Positions 41,060 through 50,682 of a DNA stretch of 64,000 nt are shown here, piece after piece (within the stretch, counting starts at the first letter, position 1; the number at the start of each line of letters is the position of its first letter). The stretch is from Lewinellaceae bacterium (lineage in GTDB: Bacteria > Bacteroidota > Bacteroidia > Chitinophagales > Saprospiraceae). The translations under genes and the position numbers were made by a program. The notes beneath the pieces were generated by a model. That model worked only from the letters and a program-made list of their open reading frames with translations, did not search any database and was not told where the DNA came from. The stretch covers positions 62,001-126,000 of the forward strand of contig JADJFA010000013.1 in the NCBI GenBank assembly GCA_016708875.1. The letters are read 5' to 3'.

Positions 41060-44000
41060 GACGGGTTTGCTCGTTTCAGGTTTTCTTTTGGTTTGCCTAC
41101 ATAGCTTTCAAAATCGTACACTTGTGAGCCGGCAATTTTTTTCTTCAATTCGCCGATTTTTGTGCGAATCACTCCGGTATTGATGCGGAATCGCTCGGTA
41201 GCCGCCGAAAAATGGGTCAGGTTGTCATTGAGGTCGTCTTCCAGGAAAGACATGTTGGTGACATTATCGCGATACGAGCGCCCTCCTTTATGGGTTTGTA
41301 TGGCTGCGTAGTAGTGTTCGATAGCCTGCTCGTTGTGGTAATTGACCTCTAGCGCATAGAGCGCATCTGTGCCCAGCAATTTGATGAGTTTGTCATCAAA
41401 TTGCTGACCCTTATGAGGTACTGTCCAAGGATCATTCTTTGCCTGATCGGTTAATTTATACTCCTCCACATATCCGTACTTTAAATTCTGAAAGGCGCGG
41501 CACCAGTTCGCAAGTTTAAAGTGAGCATTGGCTATAAAAGAATGGTTGGTCACATAGTTGGTGCCATAGATGTTTAGGCTGCGAATGATTTCGTACAGGC
41601 AAAATATTGAGTCCAAGACACAATTTTCAACTGAATTGTAGCAATTTTCAACCGCACCATCAGGGCATGCTGACTTGAGGTTTTTGCGTAAGATTTGAAG
41701 TTCCTCCAGACTGAGCCGCCAATCGTCTTTGCATTTTGCAGGTATCGCTTTCCCCTGATTATCTTGTTGGTTTTCCGCACTGCGCTCGCCTTTATAATAA
41801 CTGATGCTCAACAGATTTTCTGCCCCCATGTCCTTCAGTCGCACGATATTATACTCGCATTTGTACTTCAATTCCATTACCCGCAGATACTTGCTGGAAA
41901 TTGTGTCATAAGGCGTAACCAAATTTAGGTATAGCGAGGTTTTTAAGACATCCAAACGAGCCAGTTTCAATCGGATTTCTTCTATGAGCAGCACCACTTC
42001 GCGCGTTTCAGGGCTGGTGGAAATATTGTTGTAAATAGAGTTCGTATCCTGCGTCCGAGCCAAATTTAAAATTTCACGGTATTTGAGCAACTGTGGGCGG
42101 TTGGCAACATCCGATGACCAAACAATACTGCGGAAAAGCCGGCTGGCAATGCTCGGTTTTTTCTCTTCCTCGTCGCTGATCAGCAACTTGTCAAGTCTCA
42201 CCAACAATGCTTCACGATTTGCTTTTTCCAGGGTGGATATTTTTTTATCTTCTATCCAGTCGCGCCCCCGGAAAGCCAGCCAATCTTTTATAACGAAAAG
42301 GAATTTTTTGAACTGAAAAGCGCAACTATACGAGCGACCAGCCTTGAGGTAAAAAAGCCCTGAAAGTCGGTACATAAGGAGCGTCGCATTCAAGGCGTCG
42401 TTAAACGGGAAATTATCTTCTCCAAGGGAAACCAGGCATTTTTTGAGTAATTCATCAATGTTGGTAGCTGAATCGTCGTATTGGTAAATCTCCAGGGTAG
42501 CATCGCTCAATGGTAGCACATCTGCTCCGGCAGAACTCAGCACTGCGTCGCCGAGCTTGGAGAACAAATTGCCCATGATATACATCTGCAAGCTGTTGGT
42601 GATATAGCCTGTGGCAGGATGGAGCAGCAATACTGCTTTCTTCAAATCCCCATCCAGTTTTTTTTTGAAACCGGACAAACCTTTGGATTCCTTAAAAGCG
42701 GCCAAAATATCTTTTTCAAAGGAAGCAACCTGTTCGGTAATCGCCTGGCGATAATAAATATAGGCGGAGAGCGAAGGGTTGTAGTCAAAGAGATTTTTAC
42801 CATCCTCCATTTTCCGGTGTTTTTCAATGAATGCTGCCAAACTGGGCTCTTTCAATTCATTGAAACCTTTTAAATATGGTTTTTGGCCATGCTCAGGCCC
42901 GTCCCTGTAACTCTTGTAAACATCCGGGAAATTGAAGTTTTTAAAGTACAGGATGCTTCCAACGTTGCTAAAATAATCGGAATAAAGCGTGTTCAGTCGA
43001 ATGTTGTCTTTAGTATCCGCTACTGGGCCTTTGGGTAGATCCAGGATAGGGTACGGGCGGTGTTCATCGAGCAATACATTAAGGTCGGCCAGGTTTTTTT
43101 TGAGGTTGGAAAAAGTGATACCATCAATACGCTGCTTTTCAACCAGGTCGAGAATGGCAATATATGGACGAACCAAAAGTTGCATCCGACTCAATGGCAT
43201 ATCGCTGTTTTTGGGGTCATTTTTTTGTTTCAACCAACCTGGAATTTCCATCATTAGGCTTCGATAAATCGAATAAGCCGAGTCAAACGCTCTGATTCGT
43301 TCCAGTGCCATGCCGAGTTTGAGTTGCGTCCTTACCAACAATACAATTTGGTGATTCGTCAATTTGCCCCCGATGGAGCGCTCGCGAAGCGGTTGGGCAG
43401 CGTCAGAATAATGGATGATGGCATCGTCATATTCCTTGTCGTAATAGTGCAAATCGCCCAACAGATTTTGCAAGAAGGAAATGGAGTGAACGAATGGGCT
43501 GTTTTTCAAGGAAATCTGTACCGGCCCTTCGTTCTTTTTTTGTTGATGGTGCAACTTGTCACGGTAATAATGTTTGATCTGCTGCGATTCGTCGAGCGTA
43601 AAGTTAAACGCCGCTGCGCCCTGTTCAGAAATCTTTGAAAGGAAGCGAATCTCATTTACCACCTTGCTGAAAAACCGGTATTGGAACATGCCGTTGACCG
43701 TTTCTCGGATGTACATCCGGGAGAGGAATTGCACCAGGTCTTGCATGAAGTCACGCAGGTTCGGGTCTTTGTTGGTCAGGATGATATCTGGCACCATCTC
43801 CAAATTTCGCCACGAAAAACCATGTGGGTGAAACTTGAGGATGTAGTCCATGATGTAGGTAGAGGAGAAAAGCAACTTGTCGCCCAATGCCTTCATGTGC
43901 CTACTGTGAATGATGACATAAGGGCGGTAGAGGTTGGAGGTCAGACCAATTTCATATTGCTGATTAAAGTTAAATTTCATGAAAATTTTGCCAGCACAAT

Positions 44001-45753
44001 GGTGCGTTAAGGGCATTTTTGCCTTCGGGCTTGGCGGACTAAACAAAACGATCTCGTTCTCATGCGGAACATCGTACAAAAAGCTACCTGTTTCTCCGTC
44101 TCCTGGTATTCTGCTGGCCTCCCCTGTCACAATGTAGTTTTCCAACAAACCAGCCAGTTTTTTGGGTGTCCCGCTGCTGCGATAGGTCAAGAAAATGATG
44201 AAATTTTGAAGCAGGTAAATGATTTTGTAGACAGCATCCCGTTGGGTGTCCTCTGCACCAAATTTTGCTTGCCAGTATTGGTATGCATAATGTTTTTTGA
44301 GCTTATGTCTTTCTTCTGGCTATCAACCAGATAGTGGTACAGTGTTTCAAGGCTGTACCATTCTGCTTCATCGGTATCCTGTTTTTTATCGTCGTTCGGG
44401 TAGTGTTTGATGTACTCCTTCAAATACCAATCCGGGATAAGCAAGTGGCAGAGATACGCCTCCGTGATACGCGAAACGCCTGCGCGGTGCTGAATTTTAT
44501 CCTTGAAAAAACTGTTGAGGTAAATGACGGAGTGAAAGATACTGCCGTAAAACGTCTCCCGGTCGGCAGTGTCGGCGAGTGAAGCGTCGTACATTTCGCG
44601 CCCTCCGATAAAGATAAATTTTGCTTTGGCCTCGTTCAAAAAACTCTTTAGGCTGGAAAGCAGGCGTACAATGGTTTCCCTGCGCTGGGTGTTGTGGGCA
44701 AGGGTGACGGAGTTCTGGTTGTTTTCCGAATAAGCAGGGGTAGTGACAAAATCTGGTTCAATCTTGTCGAGTTCGTCCAGAATAAAGACAAATTCCGGCA
44801 CGCGGTGAATGATGCGAAAAAACCTGCCAAGCGAGAAGCCAAACCTTTTATACCATTTCAATTTGCTCCAGTCGAGCGGCCAATTTCTGTACTTTTCAAT
44901 ATCGTTGAAAATACCAATCAGCTCTTTTTCAATTTCCTTAGGCGTGGCAATTTTGAACGATTGACTGCTTTTCGAGGTGGCGCTGAAAAGGCTCATTTTA
45001 AACCCCAACTTGATTTAGCTTCCGGGGCGATAGAAAGCCCTTTCTCCTGCGTGACCATTGCGTCCAATCGGGCATTGAGCAGATCAATTCGTTTCCGAAT
45101 CCGTACATAATTTTTTTGTCCAAGTATCCGACTGTATAGCCAATGGTGCAGGAAATTCAATCCTATCACAATCAGCGCTCCAACTGAAATAGATTTTGCC
45201 AGATAAAGAACGTTGATTTCCCCGAAAAATACTGATAAGCCATGCATAGTCCACTCAATGCGATGTAGAAAAGGCAAGAGAACCGCCAGAAGCCACACCA
45301 GAAGAAAGGCGGTTGCCGCCAAGGCAAATCCCCGAGGAGGAAACCACCTCCACCAAGATTTTTCGAGGTATAATTCATTCCATTTCGATGCAAGTTGCCG
45401 GGCGATGAGCCGAAGCACATCCATGTCCCGAATGTCATCCTGGGACAGGCTGATGGATATTTTCTTAAAGAGCCGTTCGTTCCTTTTTCTTTCTAGGTCA
45501 ACTCTTTGAGCACACTGTGCACAAGACTTGTCTTGCCCATGCCCCTATAGCCTGTAACCAGGTAAGCCCCTGATTGAGATTTGGAATGCCGGAGAAGCAT
45601 CTTGAGATGCTCTTTTGCCTTTCTCCTACCAAGAAAGAAGCCTTCTTTCCCTTCCAGGTGGCTGTGATAAAAATCACAATTGGCAACTTCCAGCCAGAGG
45701 TCTTTGATCTTGGCAAAAGGGTGAGCGGGTTGAGATGTTTTCATTGAATGCAT
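41056..45753 (-). CDS. very large KAP-like P-loop NTPase with TPR-like C-terminal region (three homopolymer frameshifts)
   Basis: Four consecutive frames make one protein of 1,566 residues after adding a base in each of three runs: TTT 45505-45507, CCCC 45003-45006 and T6 44293-44298. Walker A is G68-S76 ('GYRGMGKTS'). A strand 'KKISISLSQDDIRDMDVLRL' follows. Two membrane helices (FALAATAFLLVWLLAVLLPF and SISVGALIVIGLNFLHHWLY) lie between Walker A and Walker B, the hallmark of KAP NTPases. Walker B is 'FVFILDELDKIE', about residues 322-333, and sensor 1 is 'KFIFIGGREMYD'. The remaining 1,000 residues are helical with TPR-like pairs ('LLGDLHYYDKEYDDAIIHY', 'GMALERIRAFDSAYSIY'). It precedes the OFA transporter with an ATGA overlap. 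KAP proteins act on membrane-linked complexes. This one's role is unknown. Confidence 0.75.
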
Positions 45754-45839
45754 TGTTGGTTAAGCAATTACACTTTCTCATTTCTCTTGTTTGGATGACA
45801 AGAGTACGACGACAATCCGAATGCCCTTTCAATCGGAGC

Positions 45840-47021
45840 TTATTTTTTCAACACAATGCACTCCACCCGCCGGTTGCTTTGGCGCCCGATTTCGGTACTG
45901 TTATCCGCCACAGGGCGGGTTTCGCCAAACCCCCGCGACCGGAGATGATCCGCCCTTATGCCTTTGATTTCCAGATAGTCTTGCACGGATTTGGCGCGCC
46001 GTTCCGAAAGGTCAAGGTTGTACTCCTCCGTGCCAACATCATCGGTGTGGCCGCTGATGCCGAGCACCGTTTCGGGAAATTTTTGGAGAAAAGCCACCAG
46101 CGAATCCAAGGCCGGCCCAGCCTCAGGCCGCAAATCAGCTTTGCCCGAATCGAACAACACGCCTGCACTGAAAGTATATTTTTTGTCTTTTAAAAGTGCT
46201 TTTTCAAGGGAAACGGGTGGGGGAGGGGGATTCTCCAATGCGACATAGATATCGTCTACGCAGAGATACGTTACCCGTTTTATTTTGTCAATCGGTGCGG
46301 CGAGCGCGGCATTTTTCTGCTCGATTGCCTTGTGGTTTTCAGGCGATAAGTTATTGACAGTCAGTTTGTCTGAAGAAAAATTTCCCACCGTAAAATGCTG
46401 AAACGGCCGATCGGGAACAAAGGTGGTGGAGAGTTTGATCCATTGTCCATGGGTGCTGATGATCTCGGCAAAATTGACCTGTGGCCTCAAATTTGTGGCA
46501 GCAATGGCACTGGGTGAAATCTCATTGAGTCGGAACGGTTCAACAGAAAAACAAAATCCAAGATTGCCGGATCGCACAGGCACCACGGGCGTTTTTGGAC
46601 CGTAAACCTTGCTCAGGTGGGTCTTTGCGATTACCGAGTCGTTTAAAACCCAGCATTCGAGCTTGTATTTTAGGCCGGGCTTAAGCGGCGCGGAGAGTTG
46701 GCCTTGCACATATTCATGGAAATCCGTGCGCTGACCCACGTCCTCTGCGGGTAAATAGGTAATGATGCCAAGGCACTGCTCGCCGGTGTGTACTTGCAGC
46801 AACCAGTCGCAGTTTTCGGCAGCGCGGAGCAGGTCGGGTGTTCCGTCGCGGAAACCTCCCCAATTGGCAGCCCTGCGCGGAAAATCGTAGGAATACTGGG
46901 TAAATTCGCAGGCTACCACCACCGCGTCGGGCTTGATTTGCTCGAAAGAGGGGTTGATAACGAGATTTTGGGCCAGGGAGCAATAAGGGAAAAGAAGGAC
47001 AAGAAATAGGGATGGGCGCAT
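45840..47021 (-). CDS. OmpA-family outer-membrane protein
   Basis: The ATG at 47021 is chosen because it begins a signal peptide (MRPSLFLVLLFPYCSLAQ). Residues of about 20-260 form a beta-rich domain starting 'NLVINPSFEQIKP', like the 'NPSFE' jelly-roll modules common in Bacteroidota. 'VEFAEIISTHGQWIKLS'-type strands follow. A proline spacer (NPPPPPVS) leads to an OmpA peptidoglycan-binding domain with 'GVLFDSGKADLRPEAGPALDSLVAFL', 'ISGHTDDVGTEEYNLDLSERRAKSVQDYL', 'RGFGETRPVADN' and 'RQSNRRVECIVLKK'. Length is 393 residues. It stands 86 bases downstream of nothing else on its strand, and upstream of the KAP-like gene. A direct functional link is not evident. Confidence 0.88.
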   Translation of the reverse strand: MRPSLFLVLLFPYCSLAQNLVINPSFEQIKPDAVVVACEFTQYSYDFPRRAANWGGFRDGTPDLLRAAENCDWLLQVHTGEQCLGIITYLPAEDVGQRTDFHEYVQGQLSAPLKPGLKYKLECWVLNDSVIAKTHLSKVYGPKTPVVPVRSGNLGFCFSVEPFRLNEISPSAIAATNLRPQVNFAEIISTHGQWIKLSTTFVPDRPFQHFTVGNFSSDKLTVNNLSPENHKAIEQKNAALAAPIDKIKRVTYLCVDDIYVALENPPPPPVSLEKALLKDKKYTFSAGVLFDSGKADLRPEAGPALDSLVAFLQKFPETVLGISGHTDDVGTEEYNLDLSERRAKSVQDYLEIKGIRADHLRSRGFGETRPVADNSTEIGRQSNRRVECIVLKK

Positions 47022-47382
47022 GTGGAGGTGTTGCTTGATATTTCTGCAAAACGTTTCAACTTCGTTTTTATTCAGTAAAATATGGCTCAAATATTGCTGT
47101 AAGTACATTGCATTTTTTGCTTTTGGGGCAAAACCTGATGGGCAGGTTTTTTTTTAAAATTATGTCTCTACCTTTGTCCATGTGTCGGAAACGGCATTTC
47201 CTTTTAATCCGCAACTTCTCGTAAGTCTCATGCAGGGTGTTCGGTATGCCAAAAGAAATTTTGACAACTTTTGATCTGGCTTTTTTATTCATCAAAAGCC
47301 CGTGATTTCCTTGCATTAACTGTCGTAAAACTTTAGCGCCTAATTGCCGTAGCAGGTAGGGCTGAAAGAAGTGTACACGCTT
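47022..47382. promoter_or_regulatory. divergent intergenic region with a TACCTTTG box for the downstream gene
   Basis: The 361-base region holds TACCTTTG at 47169-47176 on the plus strand, a good TAnnTTTG match that would give a 200-base leader for the gene at 47383. No gene or clear hairpin was found here. No -33 element is evident. Confidence 0.4.
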
Positions 47383-48894
47383 ATGCAAGACCTTAAGGAA
47401 ATCATTCTGCTGCTGATACAGCATGGTATCCAACCCTTCAAAGGAGCGGACTCCAAATCTAAATTGCTTGCCTTGTGGGACGGGATTGCCAAAGGCAAAT
47501 TCTCGACCGACGAGGCGGCAGCCAAAGCGCTCTACGACGAGAGCTTTGAAGGCTCGAAGTACCGCAAACTAAAGTCCGATCTACGGGAGCGTCTGCTCGA
47601 TGCGGTGCTGGAGATTGACGGCAATCAGAAATCTTATTCCGACTATCAAAGGGCTTATTACGAGTGCCATAAGCAATGGACAGTGGTGCGCATTCTGACC
47701 GGGCAAAACGCGAATGCAGCAGCACTTTCAGTGGCAACCCGCTTGCTGCGGCAGGCAGAGAAATATGATTTCACGCTGCTTGCAATGGATATTGCTTCGT
47801 ATCTCCGTACGCAATACGGCCTCCGCGAAAGCAACGACAAAAAGTTCAGAGAAGCCCACGAGGTATTCGAGCGGCATCGTAAAACATATGATGCGGAAAA
47901 CCTGGCAGAAGCGCTTTATACCACGCTTGTGGTTCGTTATGTCAACAATCGCTCGGCCCAATCGGATGTGAGCCGCTTCGCCACGGAGTATTGGGAGCAA
48001 ATCAGCCCACTTATGGAGCAGCATGTGACATACAAGCTTCAAATGTACGGCTACATGATTGGGCTGATGCGTCACACCGCAGCCAACGATCACGCAAAAG
48101 CTTTGCTGGCTTGCAACGAAGCCATCCTATTTTTTAGAAGACGGGTTTATGAGCCACGGGTGCCGCTTCAGATATTCTATTACCAGCGCCTCATTTGCAA
48201 TATTCAATTGCGGCAGTTCGAGGAGGGGCAGGCATCGGCAGACTATTGCCTCAAGATTATGCAGGAAGGCACCTTCAACTGGTTCAAATACAGGGAGTTG
48301 TACCTTCAACTGTCTTTGCATACCGGAGAATTTGGACGGGCCGAAGAAATTCTTTACGAAACACTCCAACACGCTCGTTTTGAGTTTTTGCCCGAAAATG
48401 TAAAGGAGATTTGGCGTATTTATGAGGCGTTTGTCCATTTCGTTGTCTCGGCAGGTGGAGTAGGCGGGAAGGTGAGTAAACAAAAATTCAAGCTCGCCAA
48501 ATTTATCAACGATACCCCCATTTTCTCTAAAGACAAGAGCGGCATCAACATTGCCATCATAGTGGTCAAATTGCTGCTCATGCTACAGGAACGCAAGTTC
48601 TCTCAAATGCTCGACGAGGTGGAAGCAGTGGAACAATACTGTTACCGTCACTTGCGGGGCGACAATGCGCAGCGCAGCTACTACTTCCTGAAAATGTTGC
48701 TGCACATACCCACGAGTGGTTTCGATCCTGTTCAGAGTGTTGCCAAAGCAGAGCGGTATCTGACAAAATTGAAGGAGACCCCGCTGCAAGTAGCCAACCA
48801 GACCCACGAAATAGAAGTGATACCCTACGAAATACTCTGGGAAATAGCCATAGAATCGCTCAGCGCAGCCAAAAAATCTGCTTTAGCTGCGTAA
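47383..48894 (+). CDS. conserved helical protein of unknown function
   Basis: The 503-residue protein is chosen to start at ATG 47383 (MQDLKEIILLLIQHGIQPF). A GTG 12 bases upstream is possible. It is nearly all alpha-helical, with TPR-like helical pairs from residue 100 on: 'YYECHKQWTVVRILTGQNANAAALSVATRLLRQAEKYDFTLLAMDIASYLRTQ' in outline. Its N-terminal quarter (GKFSTDEAAAKALYDESFEGSKYRKLKSDLRERLLDAVL) lines up in layout with the broken gene at 17551-18961, so they appear to be divergent members of one family. It has no signal peptide and no catalytic motif. The function is unknown. I would expect a scaffold role. Confidence 0.7.
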   Translation: MQDLKEIILLLIQHGIQPFKGADSKSKLLALWDGIAKGKFSTDEAAAKALYDESFEGSKYRKLKSDLRERLLDAVLEIDGNQKSYSDYQRAYYECHKQWTVVRILTGQNANAAALSVATRLLRQAEKYDFTLLAMDIASYLRTQYGLRESNDKKFREAHEVFERHRKTYDAENLAEALYTTLVVRYVNNRSAQSDVSRFATEYWEQISPLMEQHVTYKLQMYGYMIGLMRHTAANDHAKALLACNEAILFFRRRVYEPRVPLQIFYYQRLICNIQLRQFEEGQASADYCLKIMQEGTFNWFKYRELYLQLSLHTGEFGRAEEILYETLQHARFEFLPENVKEIWRIYEAFVHFVVSAGGVGGKVSKQKFKLAKFINDTPIFSKDKSGINIAIIVVKLLLMLQERKFSQMLDEVEAVEQYCYRHLRGDNAQRSYYFLKMLLHIPTSGFDPVQSVAKAERYLTKLKETPLQVANQTHEIEVIPYEILWEIAIESLSAAKKSALAA

Positions 48895-49000
48895 CAGTTT
48901 TTAAAAAAATTGGATGTAGTTAGTGTTGATATACAGGTATATAAATGATTAATGTTGAGGTTTCTTCCATAAATCTTAAGTAACAAATATTGTGATTCTG

Positions 49001-49034
49001 TTGCCAGATACAAACCTGAATGCTATCATCTTTG
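49001..49034 (+). promoter_or_regulatory. promoter of the first small-peptide unit
   Basis: TTG at 49001-49003 is followed after 23 bases by CATCTTTG (49027-49034), one base from TAnnTTTG. The transcript would start near 49041, 35 bases before the small ATG. Confidence 0.5.
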
Positions 49035-49075
49035 ACCTTGTTTTATTTTTAATTTTAAATAATCGTTACCTGCCT

Positions 49076-49156
49076 ATGGACTCCCGTACGAAAAGCGCTC
49101 TGCTCTGTTTCACAAATGTGACAGGCACGGCCATTGTGGACACCACTCAGGTGTGA
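49076..49156 (+). CDS. 26-residue peptide ending in IVDTTQV
   Basis: A short frame from ATG 49076 to TGA 49156 encodes MDSRTKSALLCFTNVTG and then TAIVDTTQV. It has its own candidate promoter (49001-49034) and is followed by a terminator (49207-49246), so it may be a separate transcript of about 205 bases. A second tiny frame 480 bases downstream ends in IVDTTMV. In the shared codons the third positions differ (GTG/GTA, GAC/GAT, ACT/ACC), which suggests selection on the peptide. I know of no family. It could be a signalling or leader peptide. Coding is not proven. Confidence 0.45.
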   Translation: MDSRTKSALLCFTNVTGTAIVDTTQV

Positions 49157-49206
49157 AGCGTCAGGCACCGCTGTTTTATTCCTTTTTGATAATCTCATCG
49201 CTTTTG

Positions 49207-49246
49207 CAGAGCCGCTTTCCGAATCTCGGAGCGGCTCTGTGTTTTT
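49207..49246 (+). terminator. intrinsic terminator of the first small-peptide unit
   Basis: CAGAGCCGCT (49207-49216) pairs with AGCGGCTCTG (49230-49239) and is followed by TGTTTTT. The next gene start is more than 300 bases away. The stretch 49157-49556 holds this terminator, a weak promoter and no gene. Confidence 0.75.
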
Positions 49247-49484
49247 CAGGGTTATTACCAGGGTGTTGGCACAAGGCCATTGACTGACGATGATTTTTTT
49301 CATTGACCTACTAGGTTCATCGAAGTTTAACACTTGGGTTGGCCGATAAACCAGCAAAGACTTTCCTTCCAAAATGTAACAGCAGCAAAACTTTTGAAGG
49401 GATATATAATATTGATTGTCAATGCTTTATTGCCAATATTCCTTCCCTCTTTCTTACTGTTTCGTGTAACGCCAAGCCGTTTTC

Positions 49485-49520
49485 CGTTTGTATCTCCCTT
49501 GCCGTGAGGCCAGACTTTTG
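49485..49520 (+). promoter_or_regulatory. weak promoter candidate of the second small-peptide unit
   Basis: TTTG at 49485-49488 is followed after 24 bases by GACTTTTG (49513-49520), one base from TAnnTTTG. Its distance to the ATG at 49557 is 36 bases, like the spacing of the first unit. Confidence 0.3.
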
Positions 49521-49556
49521 AGGCATCAATTTTTACTAATCAATCTGCCTTCACTC

Positions 49557-49634
49557 ATGAAAAGTCTGTACATCTCCGCTACCCCCCTTTCCTCCAACCA
49601 CAATGGAATTATTGTAGATACCACCATGGTGTAA
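49557..49634 (+). CDS. 25-residue peptide ending in IVDTTMV
   Basis: A short frame from ATG 49557 to TAA 49634 encodes MKSLYISATPLSSNHNG followed by IIVDTTMV. The C-terminal seven residues repeat those of the peptide at 49076, with one substitution (Q to M), while the N-termini differ. It lies 25 bases before the next gene at 49660 and may be co-transcribed with it. It has no lipobox and no membrane helix. Function is unknown. Being real is supported only by the shared motif and its matching position. Confidence 0.42.
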   Translation: MKSLYISATPLSSNHNGIIVDTTMV

Positions 49635-49659
49635 ACCGGCATCAACAATATTCCAACTC

Positions 49660-50073
49660 ATGTTGCAACAACAAAAACAGGTCGCGCCAAGCCTGCCGAT
49701 TACGCTTATGCAAACGCGCGAAATAAGAATGGAAGTGGTGTTCGGCACACCCAGCCAAAATTGTATTGGTTCCGGGATTTGCATGGTCATGAACCGGCTG
49801 CCAAGTCATCGGCCCTTGCGGTGCCCGCATGCACCAGCCTGGATTTCCTTCGAACACGGTCTGCTGGTTTTTCGATTCTTAAAATCGGAGCTTGTTCGCG
49901 AGGATGCGATATACCGCTTTGACGCTCCTTGGTTTTTGGTACAGGAGTCATTTCAAATTCCGCTTTACACAAAGAGGTATCTGGGCTTGCCATCTCAATG
50001 GGTATCCCCAGGATTGTATGCCATAGAGGAGAGGCCCAAAGATTGGCTTTTGGCTTTTAGCCTTTCCTGTTGA
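49660..50073 (+). CDS. hypothetical protein with conserved cysteines
   Basis: The 137-residue frame starts at ATG 49660. The segment 'IRMEVVFGTPSQNCIGSGICMVMN' followed by 'LRCPHAPAWISF' holds cysteines in a C-x(4)-C...C pattern. Then 'HGLLVFRFLKSELVRED' and 'FQIPLYTKRYLGLPSQWVSPGLYAIEERPKDWLLAF' look like a beta-rich domain. I cannot name it with certainty. It has the amino acid composition of a real protein, no signal peptide and no catalytic motif. It begins 25 bases after the second small peptide. The two may be one operon. It could also be a peptide-modifying partner, but nothing in the sequence shows that. Confidence 0.6.
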   Translation: MLQQQKQVAPSLPITLMQTREIRMEVVFGTPSQNCIGSGICMVMNRLPSHRPLRCPHAPAWISFEHGLLVFRFLKSELVREDAIYRFDAPWFLVQESFQIPLYTKRYLGLPSQWVSPGLYAIEERPKDWLLAFSLSC

Positions 50074-50183
50074 AGTGCGGGGCCGCAGGTTCAAAAAGTA
50101 TTCAAAATCAATGCTTTGGCCATTTGCCCAAAGCCATATTTTAAGAAAGATAAAAAATTAGGTGGAGTCCTGTTCCGTAATTC

Positions 50184-50228
50184 CTGCCCGGCCTGCCCAA
50201 CGAAAAAGTTCGTTGGACGGCCGGGCAG
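50184..50228. repeat. REP-like hairpin
   Basis: CTGCCCGGCC at 50184 and GGCCGGGCAG ending at 50228 bracket a second stem CCAACGAA/TTCGTTGG with a 4-base loop. It has the look of a GC-rich REP element, different from the AT-rich palindromes elsewhere. Confidence 0.65.
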
Positions 50229-50283
50229 CAACGGTAGGCTTCAAAGACTGGGTGGACAAAATCTGCCCTTAGATTGATTTACA

Positions 50284-50589
50284 ATGTCAAGAAGCAAAGA
50301 AAGCCTGGCTTGCTCAACGATGCCTTCCATAGGAGGGCTTTTAGTGTTTTTGAACTTCCGGGCTTTGCTAACATATACCATTACGTTGGCTCAAAATCCA
50401 ACGCTTCATTTGAAGATTCAAGCCGGGCAACCTGCGGGTTTGAACCTTCATTTTAATCCTCCTACCGTGTACCCGCAGCGCCAACACGGCGATGCGCACA
50501 AGGCCGTGGCGTATCCTTTAGGTACGTCGCGGTTTTGTGTTTTTGCTCGGTTCTGGCCACATATCCGTGGCCGGGATGGTCCTGGCTGA
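50284..50589 (+). other. doubtful open frame in a 609-base gap before the giant gene
   Basis: A 101-codon frame has a possible hydrophobic stretch (GLLVFLNFRALLTYTITLAQ), then 'PTLHLKIQAGQPAGLNLHF'. No domain was recognised, and an overlapping frame exists. It may be a remnant. The region 50074-50682 otherwise holds only the REP-like hairpin. Confidence 0.2.
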
Positions 50590-50682
50590 TAAAACCTGAA
50601 CGAGTATTTCTCGCCCTTCGAATGGAAACCAGTTTTTAAGCAAAACACTCATTTTTTTAATAAAAAGTCAAATTTATCTCTC

